A DNA stretch of 50,455 nucleotides from an uncultured Clostridium sp. (GTDB taxonomy: Bacteria; Bacillota; Clostridia; Clostridiales; Clostridiaceae). Positions 42,305 through 50,455 of this stretch are shown piece by piece. A program made the position numbers and the translations under genes. Below the pieces are notes generated by a model. That model was not told the DNA's origin. It did no database searches and saw only the letters and a program-made list of their open reading frames with translations. Positions within the stretch are counted from its first letter, which is position 1. Each line of letters opens with the position of its first letter. The stretch is from contig NZ_CAAGHK010000028.1 in assembly GCF_900769625.1 (NCBI RefSeq), positions 1 to 50,455 of the forward strand, in the 5' to 3' direction.

Positions 42305-43411
42305 ATGATTTTTACATGTGAAAAACAAGAAATACTAGAAGGTATATCAATAGTACAAAAAGCTATTACTGGTAAATCAACAATGCCTATACTAGAAGGT
42401 ATATACATAAAAACTAATAAAATAGATTCATCACTAACATTAATTGGATCAGATATGGATGTTAGTATTCAGACAACTGTTAATGCAAACATAGTAGAAC
42501 CAGGCAGCATCGTTATTGATGCCAAAATATTTGGTGAAATTATTAGAAAACTTCCAAACTCTACTATAAAAATAGAAACTATCGAAAACCAGATAATAAG
42601 AATTACTTGCGAAAAGTCAGTGTTTGACGTAGTTTACATGAATACTAACGAATTCCCTGAATTACCTGAAATAAACGAAGACTTAAAGGTTTCAGTTAAT
42701 CAAAATATATTAAAAAATATGATCAAAGGTACATCCTTTGCAATAGCCCAAGATGAGACTAGACCTATACTTCAAGGGATTTTATTTGAAGTTAAAAACA
42801 AAAATTTAAATCTGGTAGCATTAGATGGATACAGACTAGCTATTAGAAGTGAATTTTTAGATAGTGATATTGAAATAGATGTGGTGATACCTGGAAAAAC
42901 TTTGAATGAAGTTTCAAAGATACTTGAAGATGTGGATGATATTGTGGATATTACGTTCACAAATAATCATATTTTATTTAATTTAGAGAAAACTAAGATA
43001 ATATCGAGATTATTAGAAGGTAAATTTATTAATTATAACTCTCTTTTACCTCAAGAACATAAGTTATCTATTAATGTGAATAGACAAGAACTTCAAAATT
43101 CAATAGAAAGAGCGTCACTTATGGCTAAGGATGGGAATACAAATTTAATAAAACTTGATATACAACAAGACAACTTAATTATCTCATCTAATTCTCAATT
43201 GGGAAAAGTTAGGGAAGAAATATCAATAAAATTGCAAGGAGACGAAATTCAAATTGCATTTAATTCAAGATATCTATTAGACGTTTTGAAAAACATGGAA
43301 GAAGATGAGGTAGTTATGAAAATGACTTCCAGCATTAGTCCATGTGTTATAGAAGAAAAAAATAATGAAAATGCGAAGTATTTAGTACTTCCAGTTAGAT
43401 TGATGAGATAA
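42305..43411 (+). CDS. dnaN: DNA polymerase III beta subunit (sliding clamp)
   Basis: A 368-aa clamp of three similar domains, forming a dimeric ring around DNA. It begins MIFTCEKQEILEGISIVQKAITGKSTMPILEGI and ends KNNENAKYLVLPVRLMR, with the usual C-terminal MPVRL-like motif that binds partners. The AAGGAGG site is close to the ATG. The stop codon runs into the AGGAGG of yaaA. Confidence 0.97.
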   Translation: MIFTCEKQEILEGISIVQKAITGKSTMPILEGIYIKTNKIDSSLTLIGSDMDVSIQTTVNANIVEPGSIVIDAKIFGEIIRKLPNSTIKIETIENQIIRITCEKSVFDVVYMNTNEFPELPEINEDLKVSVNQNILKNMIKGTSFAIAQDETRPILQGILFEVKNKNLNLVALDGYRLAIRSEFLDSDIEIDVVIPGKTLNEVSKILEDVDDIVDITFTNNHILFNLEKTKIISRLLEGKFINYNSLLPQEHKLSINVNRQELQNSIERASLMAKDGNTNLIKLDIQQDNLIISSNSQLGKVREEISIKLQGDEIQIAFNSRYLLDVLKNMEEDEVVMKMTSSISPCVIEEKNNENAKYLVLPVRLMR

Positions 43412-43451
43412 GGAGGATAAATATTTTTATTAATATTTATGCATAAAAATG
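43412..43451 (+). promoter_or_regulatory. Structured spacer between the yaaA Shine-Dalgarno and start
   Basis: GGAGG is at 43412-43416, 32 nt before the ATG. The intervening 43417-43425 and 43432-43440 are a perfect 9-bp inverted repeat (ATAAATATT/AATATTTAT) with a 6-nt loop. Folding would leave 8 nt (GCATAAAA) between GGAGG and the ATG. See findings. Confidence 0.55.
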
Positions 43452-43655
43452 AATAAAATAAAAATTGAAACAGAAATTATAAAGTTAGATGCCTTTATGA
43501 AATATGCAGCTATTGCATGTTCAGGTTCAGAAGCAAAGTTTTACATAAAAGATGGAATGGTTAAAGTAAACAATGAAATTTGTACTCAGCGTGGAAAAAA
43601 ATTGAGAGCTGGTGACGTTGTAAATTTTGAAGGTGAAGATTACGAAATAATATAA
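43449..43655 (+). CDS. yaaA: S4-domain RNA-binding protein YaaA (RlbA)
   Basis: A 68-aa S4 domain protein, MNKIKIETEIIKLDAFMKYAAIACSGSEAKFYIKDG. It matches Bacillus YaaA/RlbA from its first residues, fixing the start at 43449. Always placed between dnaN and recF; thought to act in ribosome assembly. There is no Shine-Dalgarno at normal linear distance; the nearest AGGAGG (at the dnaN stop) can be brought close by a hairpin. An overlapping five-codon ORF (ATG at 43439) ends inside the first codons. Confidence 0.9.
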   Translation: MNKIKIETEIIKLDAFMKYAAIACSGSEAKFYIKDGMVKVNNEICTQRGKKLRAGDVVNFEGEDYEII

Positions 43656-43810
43656 GTGTTTGATAAATTTAGATTGTTGAATTAATAAAAATACTATTTA
43701 TTTTATTTTTAATTAAATTATGAATAGTAAAAAGTTAATTTAGCAATCTAAAAATTAAAATAAACTCTTATTTTATTATTTATGATATAATTATTATAGG
43801 TGTATTTTTT

Positions 43811-44893
43811 ATGTATATTAAAAATATAATGTTAGCTAACTATAGAAACTATGAGAGTTTATCACTTGAATTAAGTAAAAATGTTAATGTTTTTATTGGC
43901 GATAATGCTCAGGGAAAAACCAACGTCCTTGAGGCAATTTACTATTGTGCATTTGCTAAATCTCATAGAACATCTAAAGATAGAGAATTAATAAATTGGA
44001 AAAATGACAAAGCATATATCAGTCTCCTTGTTGGAAAGGATAGGCTTGATAAGAAAATCGACATAAATATTCTTAGGGATGGAAAAAAGGCTATTAAGGT
44101 TAATTCTATAAAAGTTGCCAAGATAGGAGAATTATTTGGTACATTTAATGTGGTAATGTTTTCTCCAGAAGACTTGAAAGTTATCAAAGAAGCTCCAAAT
44201 TTAAGAAGAAAATTATTAGATATGGAGTTATCTCAGATAAATAAAAAATACTATTTTAACTTAGTTCAATATAATAAGATATTAAACGAACGTAATATTT
44301 TATTAAAGAGTAAGAATTTTAATAAAGATGTTTTGGAAGTATATGATCTTCAAATGGTTGAGTTTGCTGATTATATTATTGAAAAACGGTTAGAATACAT
44401 AGATAAAATAAACTTTTATGGAAATAAAATACACGAGGAAATAACAGCTGGTAAAGAAAGTATTAAATTTAAGTATAGCTGCAACGTCGATTTAAATAAT
44501 TATAAAGAAAATTATTTAAAAAAATTACAGGATAGCATTAATCGTGATCGCGAAAAGGGTCTCACATCAGTAGGGCCTCACAGAGATGACTTTAATGTTT
44601 TTCTTAACGACATAGATGCTAAAACATTTGGTTCTCAAGGTCAGCAGAGAACAGCTATTTTAACAATGAAATTTTCATCGCTTAAAATAATCAAAGAAAT
44701 TACAGGAGAATATCCTGTTTTATTATTAGATGATGTTCTTTCAGAACTTGATGTTAATAGAAAAAGATATATATTGAGTACTATTCAAGGAATACAGACT
44801 GTAATAACATGTACTGGAATTGAAGTCTTAAGTGAATATTTAGACAGTAATGCCAAGATATTTAATGTATCAAGTGGAAGAATTTTAAGTTAA
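43811..44893 (+). CDS. recF: DNA replication and repair protein RecF
   Basis: A 360-aa SMC-like ATPase that helps load RecA at gaps. Walker A GDNAQGKTN (about 30-38), ABC signature LTSVGPHRDD, and Walker B VLLLDDVLSELD are all intact. Length is standard. The start has only AGGTG upstream. Gene order dnaA-dnaN-yaaA-recF-remB-gyrB-gyrA is conserved in Firmicutes. Confidence 0.96.
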   Translation: MYIKNIMLANYRNYESLSLELSKNVNVFIGDNAQGKTNVLEAIYYCAFAKSHRTSKDRELINWKNDKAYISLLVGKDRLDKKIDINILRDGKKAIKVNSIKVAKIGELFGTFNVVMFSPEDLKVIKEAPNLRRKLLDMELSQINKKYYFNLVQYNKILNERNILLKSKNFNKDVLEVYDLQMVEFADYIIEKRLEYIDKINFYGNKIHEEITAGKESIKFKYSCNVDLNNYKENYLKKLQDSINRDREKGLTSVGPHRDDFNVFLNDIDAKTFGSQGQQRTAILTMKFSSLKIIKEITGEYPVLLLDDVLSELDVNRKRYILSTIQGIQTVITCTGIEVLSEYLDSNAKIFNVSSGRILS

Positions 44894-44907
44894 AGGAGGA
44901 ATATTTC

Positions 44908-45168
44908 ATGTTTTTACATTTAGGTGAAAATGTTGTAGTTCCTATTAAGGATATTATTGGAATATTTGATTTACAGAATACGATGTATAGTTCAGATACA
45001 ATACAATTCTTAAGATTAGCAGAAGAAGATGGATTTGTAGAAAGAATTACAGATGAAAAACCAAAGTCTTTTATAATTGCAGAAGTTGATAATATGAGCA
45101 AGATATATCTTTCACCAATATCATCAACTACATTGACCAAGAGAACTGACATGGATTATAATTATTAA
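44908..45168 (+). CDS. remB: RemB-type DUF370 regulator (YaaB)
   Basis: An 86-aa DUF370 protein starting MFLHLGENVVVPIKDIIGIFDL, between recF and gyrB as in Bacillus (YaaB/RemB). RemA-type paralogues are DNA-binding rings controlling matrix genes; the role of this one is not certain. AAAGGAGG precedes the ATG. Confidence 0.9.
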   Translation: MFLHLGENVVVPIKDIIGIFDLQNTMYSSDTIQFLRLAEEDGFVERITDEKPKSFIIAEVDNMSKIYLSPISSTTLTKRTDMDYNY

Positions 45169-45224
45169 TTTTAAAAGTTTATCAGTTTTATCAGTTAAAT
45201 TTATAAGTTTAGGAGGAGTCTGAT

Positions 45225-47144
45225 TTGGAACAAAATAATAAAAAGTATGATGAAAATCAGATACAGGTACTTGAAGGATTAGAAGCAGTTAGAAAAAGAC
45301 CTGGAATGTACATTGGAAGTACAAGTTCAAGAGGTCTGCATCATCTTGTTTATGAAATAGTAGATAACAGTATTGATGAAGCTTTAGCTGGTTATTGTAA
45401 AAAGATAGAAGTAGATATAAATAAAGATAACTCCATTACAGTTACAGATGACGGTAGAGGTATGCCAGTGGGAATGCATCCTAAAATGGGGAAGTCTACC
45501 GTTGAAGTTATAATGACAATACTACATGCCGGAGGTAAATTCGGCGGAGGAGGATATAAGGTATCAGGTGGATTACATGGTGTTGGTGCATCTGTAGTTA
45601 ATGCTCTTTCAGAAGAATGTGTAGTAACAGTTAAAAGAGAAGGTGCTGTTTGGCAGCAGAAATACAGTAAAGGTAAAGTTCTTACTCCTGTTGAAAAAAT
45701 AGGCGAATCAGAAGAAGGCGATACTGGAACAAGAGTTTATTTCAAGCCAGATCCTGAAATATTCGATGATGTAGTATATGATTTTGAAGTATTAGCTCAA
45801 AGGCTAAGAGAATTAGCTTTTTTAAATAAAGGAATTTACATAAAATTAAATGATTTAAGAGAAGAAAATGAAAAAGAAGATGTTTTCCATTATGAAGGCG
45901 GAATTAAGTCATTCGTTTCATACTTAAACAGAAATAAGGTGGCTCTTCATGAAGAGCCAATATACATTGAGGGAATCAAAGATAATGTATCTGTAGAAGT
46001 TGCTCTTCAATACAATGATGGATATACAGAAAATATTTTTTCATTTGCAAATAATATAGATACAGTTGAAGGTGGTACTCACTTAGTTGGATTTAAAACT
46101 GCTTTAACAAGAGCTTTTAACGACTACGCTAAAAAGTTTGGACACATTAAGGAAAATGATAAGAACTTTACAGGTGATGATATAAGAGAAGGTCTTACAG
46201 CAGTAGTATCTGTTAAGATTGAAGAGCCTCAATTTGAAGGTCAGACAAAAACTAAGCTAGGAAACAGTGAAGTTAGAGGTATTGTTGATTCAATTGTTGG
46301 TGAAAGTATATCAACATTCTTAGAAGAAAATCCGAATGTAGGAAAAATGATAGTTGATAAAGCATTAATGGCAGCAAGAGCTAGAGATGCAGCAAGAAAA
46401 GCAAGGGAATTAACAAGAAAATCCGTTTTAGAAAGATCAACATTACCAGGGAAATTAGCTGACTGTTCATCTAAAGATCCTAAAGAATGTGAAATATACA
46501 TAGTCGAAGGGGATTCTGCCGGTGGTTCAGCTAAGCAGGGAAGAAATAGAAAATTCCAAGCGATTTTACCATTAAGAGGTAAGATATTAAATGTTGAAAA
46601 ACAAAGATTAGATAGAATATTAAATGCTGATACTATAAGATCAATGGTAACTGCTTTTGGTGCAGGTATAGGGAATGATTTTGATATTGAAAAAATAAGA
46701 TATGACAGAATTATAATCATGACCGATGCCGATGTTGATGGTGCTCATATCAGAACTTTATTATTAACATTCTTCTATAGATATATGAGGCCATTAATAG
46801 ACGAGGGGCATGTTTATATAGCACAGCCTCCATTATACAAAATAAGCAAGGGTAAAAAGGAACATTATGCTTATAGCGATGCAGAATTAGAACAAGTATT
46901 AATGGATTTAGGCGGAAAAGATAATTCAACTGATATACAAAGATATAAAGGTCTTGGTGAAATGAATGCAGCTCAATTATGGGATACAACAATGGATCCA
47001 GAGCAGAGAATACTATTAAAGGTTAATGTTGAAGATGCTATGCAGGCAGATGAAATATTTACAATATTAATGGGTGAAAAAGTAGAACCAAGAAAAGATT
47101 TTATACAACAAAATGCTAAAAATGTTGTTAACTTAGACATTTAG
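45225..47144 (+). CDS. gyrB: DNA gyrase subunit B
   Basis: A 639-aa gyrase ATPase subunit. GHKL ATPase motifs: EIVDNSIDEA, TDDGRGMPVG and GGLHGVGASVVNALS. TOPRIM motifs EGDSAGG and DADVDGAHI bind metal. Start is TTG at 45225 with AGGAGGAG at ideal spacing. Followed by gyrA after 21 nt. Confidence 0.97.
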   Translation: MEQNNKKYDENQIQVLEGLEAVRKRPGMYIGSTSSRGLHHLVYEIVDNSIDEALAGYCKKIEVDINKDNSITVTDDGRGMPVGMHPKMGKSTVEVIMTILHAGGKFGGGGYKVSGGLHGVGASVVNALSEECVVTVKREGAVWQQKYSKGKVLTPVEKIGESEEGDTGTRVYFKPDPEIFDDVVYDFEVLAQRLRELAFLNKGIYIKLNDLREENEKEDVFHYEGGIKSFVSYLNRNKVALHEEPIYIEGIKDNVSVEVALQYNDGYTENIFSFANNIDTVEGGTHLVGFKTALTRAFNDYAKKFGHIKENDKNFTGDDIREGLTAVVSVKIEEPQFEGQTKTKLGNSEVRGIVDSIVGESISTFLEENPNVGKMIVDKALMAARARDAARKARELTRKSVLERSTLPGKLADCSSKDPKECEIYIVEGDSAGGSAKQGRNRKFQAILPLRGKILNVEKQRLDRILNADTIRSMVTAFGAGIGNDFDIEKIRYDRIIIMTDADVDGAHIRTLLLTFFYRYMRPLIDEGHVYIAQPPLYKISKGKKEHYAYSDAELEQVLMDLGGKDNSTDIQRYKGLGEMNAAQLWDTTMDPEQRILLKVNVEDAMQADEIFTILMGEKVEPRKDFIQQNAKNVVNLDI

Positions 47145-47165
47145 TACTGATATGAGGTGAAGTAC

Positions 47166-49694
47166 ATGGATATATTTAATGAGGGAAAAGTTATACCAGT
47201 AGACATTAATCATGAGATGAAAAAGTGTTACATTGACTATGCTATGAGTGTTATAGTCGGGCGTGCTCTGCCAGATGTAAGAGATGGTCTAAAGCCAGTA
47301 CACAGAAGAATCCTTTATTCTTTACAGGGGTTAGGTTTAACTCCTGAAAAAGGATACAGAAAATGTGCCAGAATAGTTGGAGAAGTTTTAGGTAAGTATC
47401 ATCCACATGGAGATAGTTCTGTTTATGATGCACTAGTACGTATGGCGCAAGACTTCTCAATGAGATACATGCTTGTTGATGGTCACGGAAACTTTGGTTC
47501 TGTTGATGGAGACAGCGCAGCTGCAATGAGATATACAGAAGCAAAAATGAATAAGATAGCTGTTGAGATGTTAAGAGATATTAACAAAAATACAGTTGAT
47601 TTTATGCCAAACTTTGATGGTGAGGAACAAGAACCAGTAGTATTACCTTCTAGATTCCCAAATCTTTTAGTTAATGGTTCATCAGGGATAGCTGTTGGTA
47701 TGGCTACTAATATTCCACCACATAACTTAGGTGAAATAATAGATGGTACTATAATGCTTATAGATAATCCTGAAGTTACTGTTTTAGATCTTATGACTAA
47801 AATACAAGGACCAGATTTTCCAACAGGAGCAACTATTATGGGTAAAGCAGGTATAAGAGCTGCTTATGAAACTGGAAGAGGTAAGATTATTGTAAGAGCT
47901 GATGCAGAAATTGAAGAGGAAAATGGAAGACATAAAATTGTTGTTACAGAAATTCCTTATCAAGTAAACAAGGCTAAACTTATCGAAAACATTGCAGATT
48001 TAGTTAAAGATAAAAAGATTACTGGAATATCAGATTTAAGAGATGAATCTGATAGAGAAGGTATGAGAATAGTAATTGAACTAAAGAGAGATGCAAATCC
48101 TAATGTAGTATTGAATTTATTATATAAACATACTAAATTACAAGATTCATTTGGTGTTATAATGTTAGCGTTAGTTAACAATGAGCCACAAGTATTGAAT
48201 TTAAAACAAATATTAGTTAACTACATAGAGTATCAAAAAGAAGTTATTACTAGAAGAACTATTTTTGAATTAAATAAAGCAGAAGCGAGAGCTCATATTT
48301 TAGAAGGTTTAAGAATTGCTCTTGATAACATTGATGAAGTAATCAGTATTATCAGACATTCAGAAACTGCTGAAATTGCTAAAAATACATTAATGGAAAA
48401 ATTCGCTCTTTCTGATAAACAGTCAACTGCTATCTTAGAAATGAGATTAAGAAGACTTACAGGTTTAGAAAGAGAAAAGATAGAAGAAGAGTATGCTGAA
48501 CTTATGAGACAGATCGAATACTTAAAATCTATTTTAGAAAGTGAAGAAAAACTTCTTGGAGTAATAAAAGATGAATTAGCAGAAATAAAATCTAAATATT
48601 CAGATGAAAGAAGAACTAAGATAGAAAAAGTAGTTAATGAAATTGATATAGAAGATCTTATTCAGGAAGAAGATGTTGTAATAACATTAACTAAGGGTGG
48701 ATATATAAAGAGAATATCAGCAGATACTTATTCAGCTCAAAGAAGAGGTGGAAAGGGTATTCAGGCAATGACAACAAAAGAAGATGATTTTGTTGAACAT
48801 GTAATGGTTACTTCAACTCACTCTGATGTATTATTCTTTACTAATAGAGGAAGAGTATACAAATTAAGAGCTTATGAAATACCTGATGCAGGAAGACAGG
48901 CAAAGGGTACTAACATTATAAACTTAATTGCAATAGAACCAGATGAAAAGATTCAGACTGTATTAACAGTGAGCGATGGTAAAAAAGAAGGATTCTTATT
49001 TATGGGTACTAAGAATGGCATAGTTAAGAAGACTCATATAAGTGAATTCAAAAATCTTAGAAAGAATGGATTAATTGCAATAAGCTTAAAAGACAATGAT
49101 GAATTATTAAAGGTTAAGAACACTTATGGTGATGCTAACATAATGATTGTAACTCAAAATGGTTATGCTGTAAGATTTAATGAGCAGGATGTAAGGCCAA
49201 TGGGTAGAACAGCATCAGGTGTTAAGGCAATCAATCTTAAGGTTGATGATATTGCTGTATGTATGGATATAGCAGTAGATGATGAAGAATTACTTGTTAT
49301 AAGTGAAAATGGATTCGGTAAGAGAACTCCAGTATCACAATATAAGGTTCAGAATAGAGGCGGCGTAGGTCTGATTACATATAAGATAAGCGAAAAGACT
49401 GGTAAGCTTGCTGGAGCAACTATCTGCAAGATGGATGATGAACTTATGATTATAAATTCTAGTGGTGTAGCAATAAGACTTAATGTTGCAGATATTTCTG
49501 TTACAAGCAGATCCGCAATGGGTGTAACATTAATGAGAACTACTGAAGATGAAAAAATTGTTGCGATAGCAAAAATATTAAGCAGTGATGATTCTGAAAA
49601 AGATGAAAAAAGCATAGGAGCAAACAATAACTCAGAAGGGAATCAATTAAAGTTTAACGAAGTTAATGATACTGATACACAAGATAATGAATAA
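47166..49694 (+). CDS. gyrA: DNA gyrase subunit A
   Basis: An 842-aa subunit; with GyrB it introduces negative supercoils. The catalytic tyrosine Y123 (AAMRYTEAKM) is in the winged-helix domain. The quinolone region reads HPHGDSSVYDA: Ser84 and Asp88 (E. coli 83 and 87) are wild-type, predicting sensitivity. The C-terminal pinwheel domain has the GyrA box AQRRGGKGIQ. An acidic tail (about 35 residues, DDSEKDEK...) ends the protein. An in-frame GTG at 47157 belongs to the GAGGTG site; the ATG at 47166 is used. Confidence 0.97.
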   Translation: MDIFNEGKVIPVDINHEMKKCYIDYAMSVIVGRALPDVRDGLKPVHRRILYSLQGLGLTPEKGYRKCARIVGEVLGKYHPHGDSSVYDALVRMAQDFSMRYMLVDGHGNFGSVDGDSAAAMRYTEAKMNKIAVEMLRDINKNTVDFMPNFDGEEQEPVVLPSRFPNLLVNGSSGIAVGMATNIPPHNLGEIIDGTIMLIDNPEVTVLDLMTKIQGPDFPTGATIMGKAGIRAAYETGRGKIIVRADAEIEEENGRHKIVVTEIPYQVNKAKLIENIADLVKDKKITGISDLRDESDREGMRIVIELKRDANPNVVLNLLYKHTKLQDSFGVIMLALVNNEPQVLNLKQILVNYIEYQKEVITRRTIFELNKAEARAHILEGLRIALDNIDEVISIIRHSETAEIAKNTLMEKFALSDKQSTAILEMRLRRLTGLEREKIEEEYAELMRQIEYLKSILESEEKLLGVIKDELAEIKSKYSDERRTKIEKVVNEIDIEDLIQEEDVVITLTKGGYIKRISADTYSAQRRGGKGIQAMTTKEDDFVEHVMVTSTHSDVLFFTNRGRVYKLRAYEIPDAGRQAKGTNIINLIAIEPDEKIQTVLTVSDGKKEGFLFMGTKNGIVKKTHISEFKNLRKNGLIAISLKDNDELLKVKNTYGDANIMIVTQNGYAVRFNEQDVRPMGRTASGVKAINLKVDDIAVCMDIAVDDEELLVISENGFGKRTPVSQYKVQNRGGVGLITYKISEKTGKLAGATICKMDDELMIINSSGVAIRLNVADISVTSRSAMGVTLMRTTEDEKIVAIAKILSSDDSEKDEKSIGANNNSEGNQLKFNEVNDTDTQDNE

Positions 49695-49731
49695 TTAGAT
49701 TATTTATAGTGAACAGTAGAATTATTAATTT

Positions 49732-49770
49732 AAAGAGTATTAGCAATGTAATGTTGTTAATACTCTTTTT
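49732..49770 (+). terminator. gyrA terminator
   Basis: AAAGAGTATTA...CAA pairs with TTG...TTAATACTCTTT, then T5. The group II intron fragment starts directly after its T tract. Confidence 0.85.
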
Positions 49771-49771
49771 A

Positions 49772-49955
49772 GTATGCCCAGCATTGGCAACAACTTAAAG
49801 GTGAAAGTCAGTTGTGGGCTTGGTAGTGAGAACCATTAGCCAAGGGCAAGGGTGTCCATCGTGAGGTGGAATCTGAAGGAAGCCTAAGGCAAATTATTGG
49901 TCTGAGGGACACGAACTACATATAAGGCTTACTAGGGACGTACGAGTTTGCTTAC
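49772..49955 (+). ncRNA. Truncated class IIC group II intron (domain I relic)
   Basis: From GTATG (49772) the sequence matches bacterial IIC introns segment by segment: GCCCAGCAT, GGTGAAAGTC, GGGCAAGGGTGTCC, GTGGAATCTGAAGGAAGC, GGCAAA, GGTCTGAGGGACACGAAC, TATAAGGC and GAGTTTGC. These are the core of domain I as in the O. iheyensis intron. After about 49955 the similarity ends; no RT ORF and no domain V (the 34-nt catalytic hairpin) are seen up to the rrn promoter. It therefore cannot splice or move by itself. Confidence 0.8.
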
Positions 49956-50307
49956 AAATCAATTCTTTACTTACTTAGGCTTAAAAAGCCTGACGCGTTA
50001 TTATATTAAAATTCATTAAAATTAGTACAAAATCTGTTTAATAAATAAAAATAATAGTGTTTATATGATAATTGCAGTAATAAAGTGAAAATATATAATA
50101 ATATGAGCCACGTGTATCATTATAATTAAAAATGAGAAAATAAGAGTATGTTAAAGAAAATAAATAATAATATCATATAACTATAATATTAATAGAAAGT
50201 AAGATTATATTATATGTTAAGATAAGATACGTCGCAGGGAGCGACACGAAACAACAAAAAACAAAATTAAAACTGAAAAAGTTAATTAAAAATTTTGAAA
50301 AAGGTTG
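49956..50307. other. AT-rich region upstream of the rRNA operon
   Basis: Very AT-rich and without ORFs. A small hairpin (AGGCTT-AAA-AAGCCT at about 49976-49990) and GTCGC/GCGAC at about 50231-50246 are the only structures. It may contain upstream promoter elements for the rRNA genes. Confidence 0.5.
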
Positions 50308-50336
50308 TTGACACAAAATAAATCAAGTGATATACT
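50308..50336 (+). promoter_or_regulatory. rRNA operon promoter
   Basis: Perfect TTGACA (50308-50313), 17 bp, TATACT (50331-50336). Confidence 0.9.
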
Positions 50337-50388
50337 AATTAAGTCGCTTGGTTGTGACAAAGCAACAACGTAAAGTTGTGAAAGAAAA

Positions 50389-50407
50389 TGGTCTTTGAAA
50401 ATTGAAC
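50389..50407 (+). promoter_or_regulatory. rRNA leader boxA antitermination site
   Basis: TGGTCTTTGAAAATTGAAC is the conserved boxA region of Firmicutes rRNA leaders. The 16S gene would start beyond the window; the contig ends in the leader. Confidence 0.8.
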
Positions 50408-50455
50408 AGAATATAATATAAACATTTAAGTAAACCAGCAATTCTTTATTTGAGT

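Noticed and set aside
46241..46720. 159-aa open frame on the minus strand opposite gyrB
   Set aside because: Entirely inside gyrB and without domain or ribosome binding site; a shadow frame.
50102..50125. GAGCCACGTG as a possible group II intron domain V
   Set aside because: The complementary 3' strand, the AGC catalytic pairing partner and the GAAA loop of a 34-nt domain V are not present.

Overview
The window is an AT-rich, low-GC Firmicutes chromosome segment, almost certainly Clostridium sensu stricto. The evidence is the gene content and order around dnaA, the spore-former markers (a LonC-type protease and YyaC), strong AGGAGG ribosome binding sites, and protein sequences of clostridial type. 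I cannot name the species with confidence. The window looks like a whole assembly contig: bases 1-19 are an exact Illumina adapter remnant, and the last bases stop in the leader of a ribosomal RNA operon, a repeat at which short-read assemblies usually break.

Layout. 61-7913: murA (minus strand), then plus-strand accessory genes: two enzyme-family proteins that have lost catalytic residues (2H-phosphoesterase-like and dimeric-dUTPase-like), a YdcZ-type transporter, a metallo-beta-lactamase-fold hydrolase, a subtilase, and the DnaD/DnaI helicase-loading pair. 8030-8408: tRNA-Glu, tRNA-Val and tRNA-Asp with a consensus promoter. 8479-16462: housekeeping genes (HI0933-family flavoprotein, acyl-ACP thioesterase, DUF1858, purA, malic enzyme, proC), with a cluster of DnaA boxes between malic enzyme and proC. 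16618-24236: replication and translation operons (MazG-like, gdpP, rplI, lonC, dnaB; rpsF, ssb, rpsR; DUF951). 24257-26193: an IS607-family element (serine recombinase plus TnpB) inserted between DUF951 and an mscS gene. 26204-30016: mscS, DUF3343, a LysE-type exporter, a cysteine desulfurase-like enzyme and yyaC.

30152-49694 is the origin region. On the minus strand, pointing away from oriC, are rpmH, rnpA, yidD, yidC, jag, mnmE, mnmG, rsmG, noc-like, parA, parB and DUF4446. On the plus strand are dnaA, dnaN, yaaA, recF, remB, gyrB and gyrA. The origin is bipartite: DnaA boxes lie upstream of dnaA, and more lie between dnaA and dnaN next to a DnaA-trio unwinding element. Two perfect parS sites flank DUF4446 and serve the ParAB system. 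After the gyrA terminator there is a 3'-truncated class IIC group II intron (domain I only), then a consensus rrn promoter and boxA leader.

The most interesting observations are: the remote DnaA-box cluster; a hairpin that would fold the distance between the Shine-Dalgarno and the yaaA start down to about 8 nt; two genes whose Shine-Dalgarno is masked in read-through transcripts; two adjacent pseudoenzyme-like genes; a TnpB that lacks one zinc-ligand cysteine; a Noc-like protein without the membrane-targeting N-terminus; and the IIC intron relic sitting exactly on a terminator. I saw no CRISPR array, prophage or defence island.
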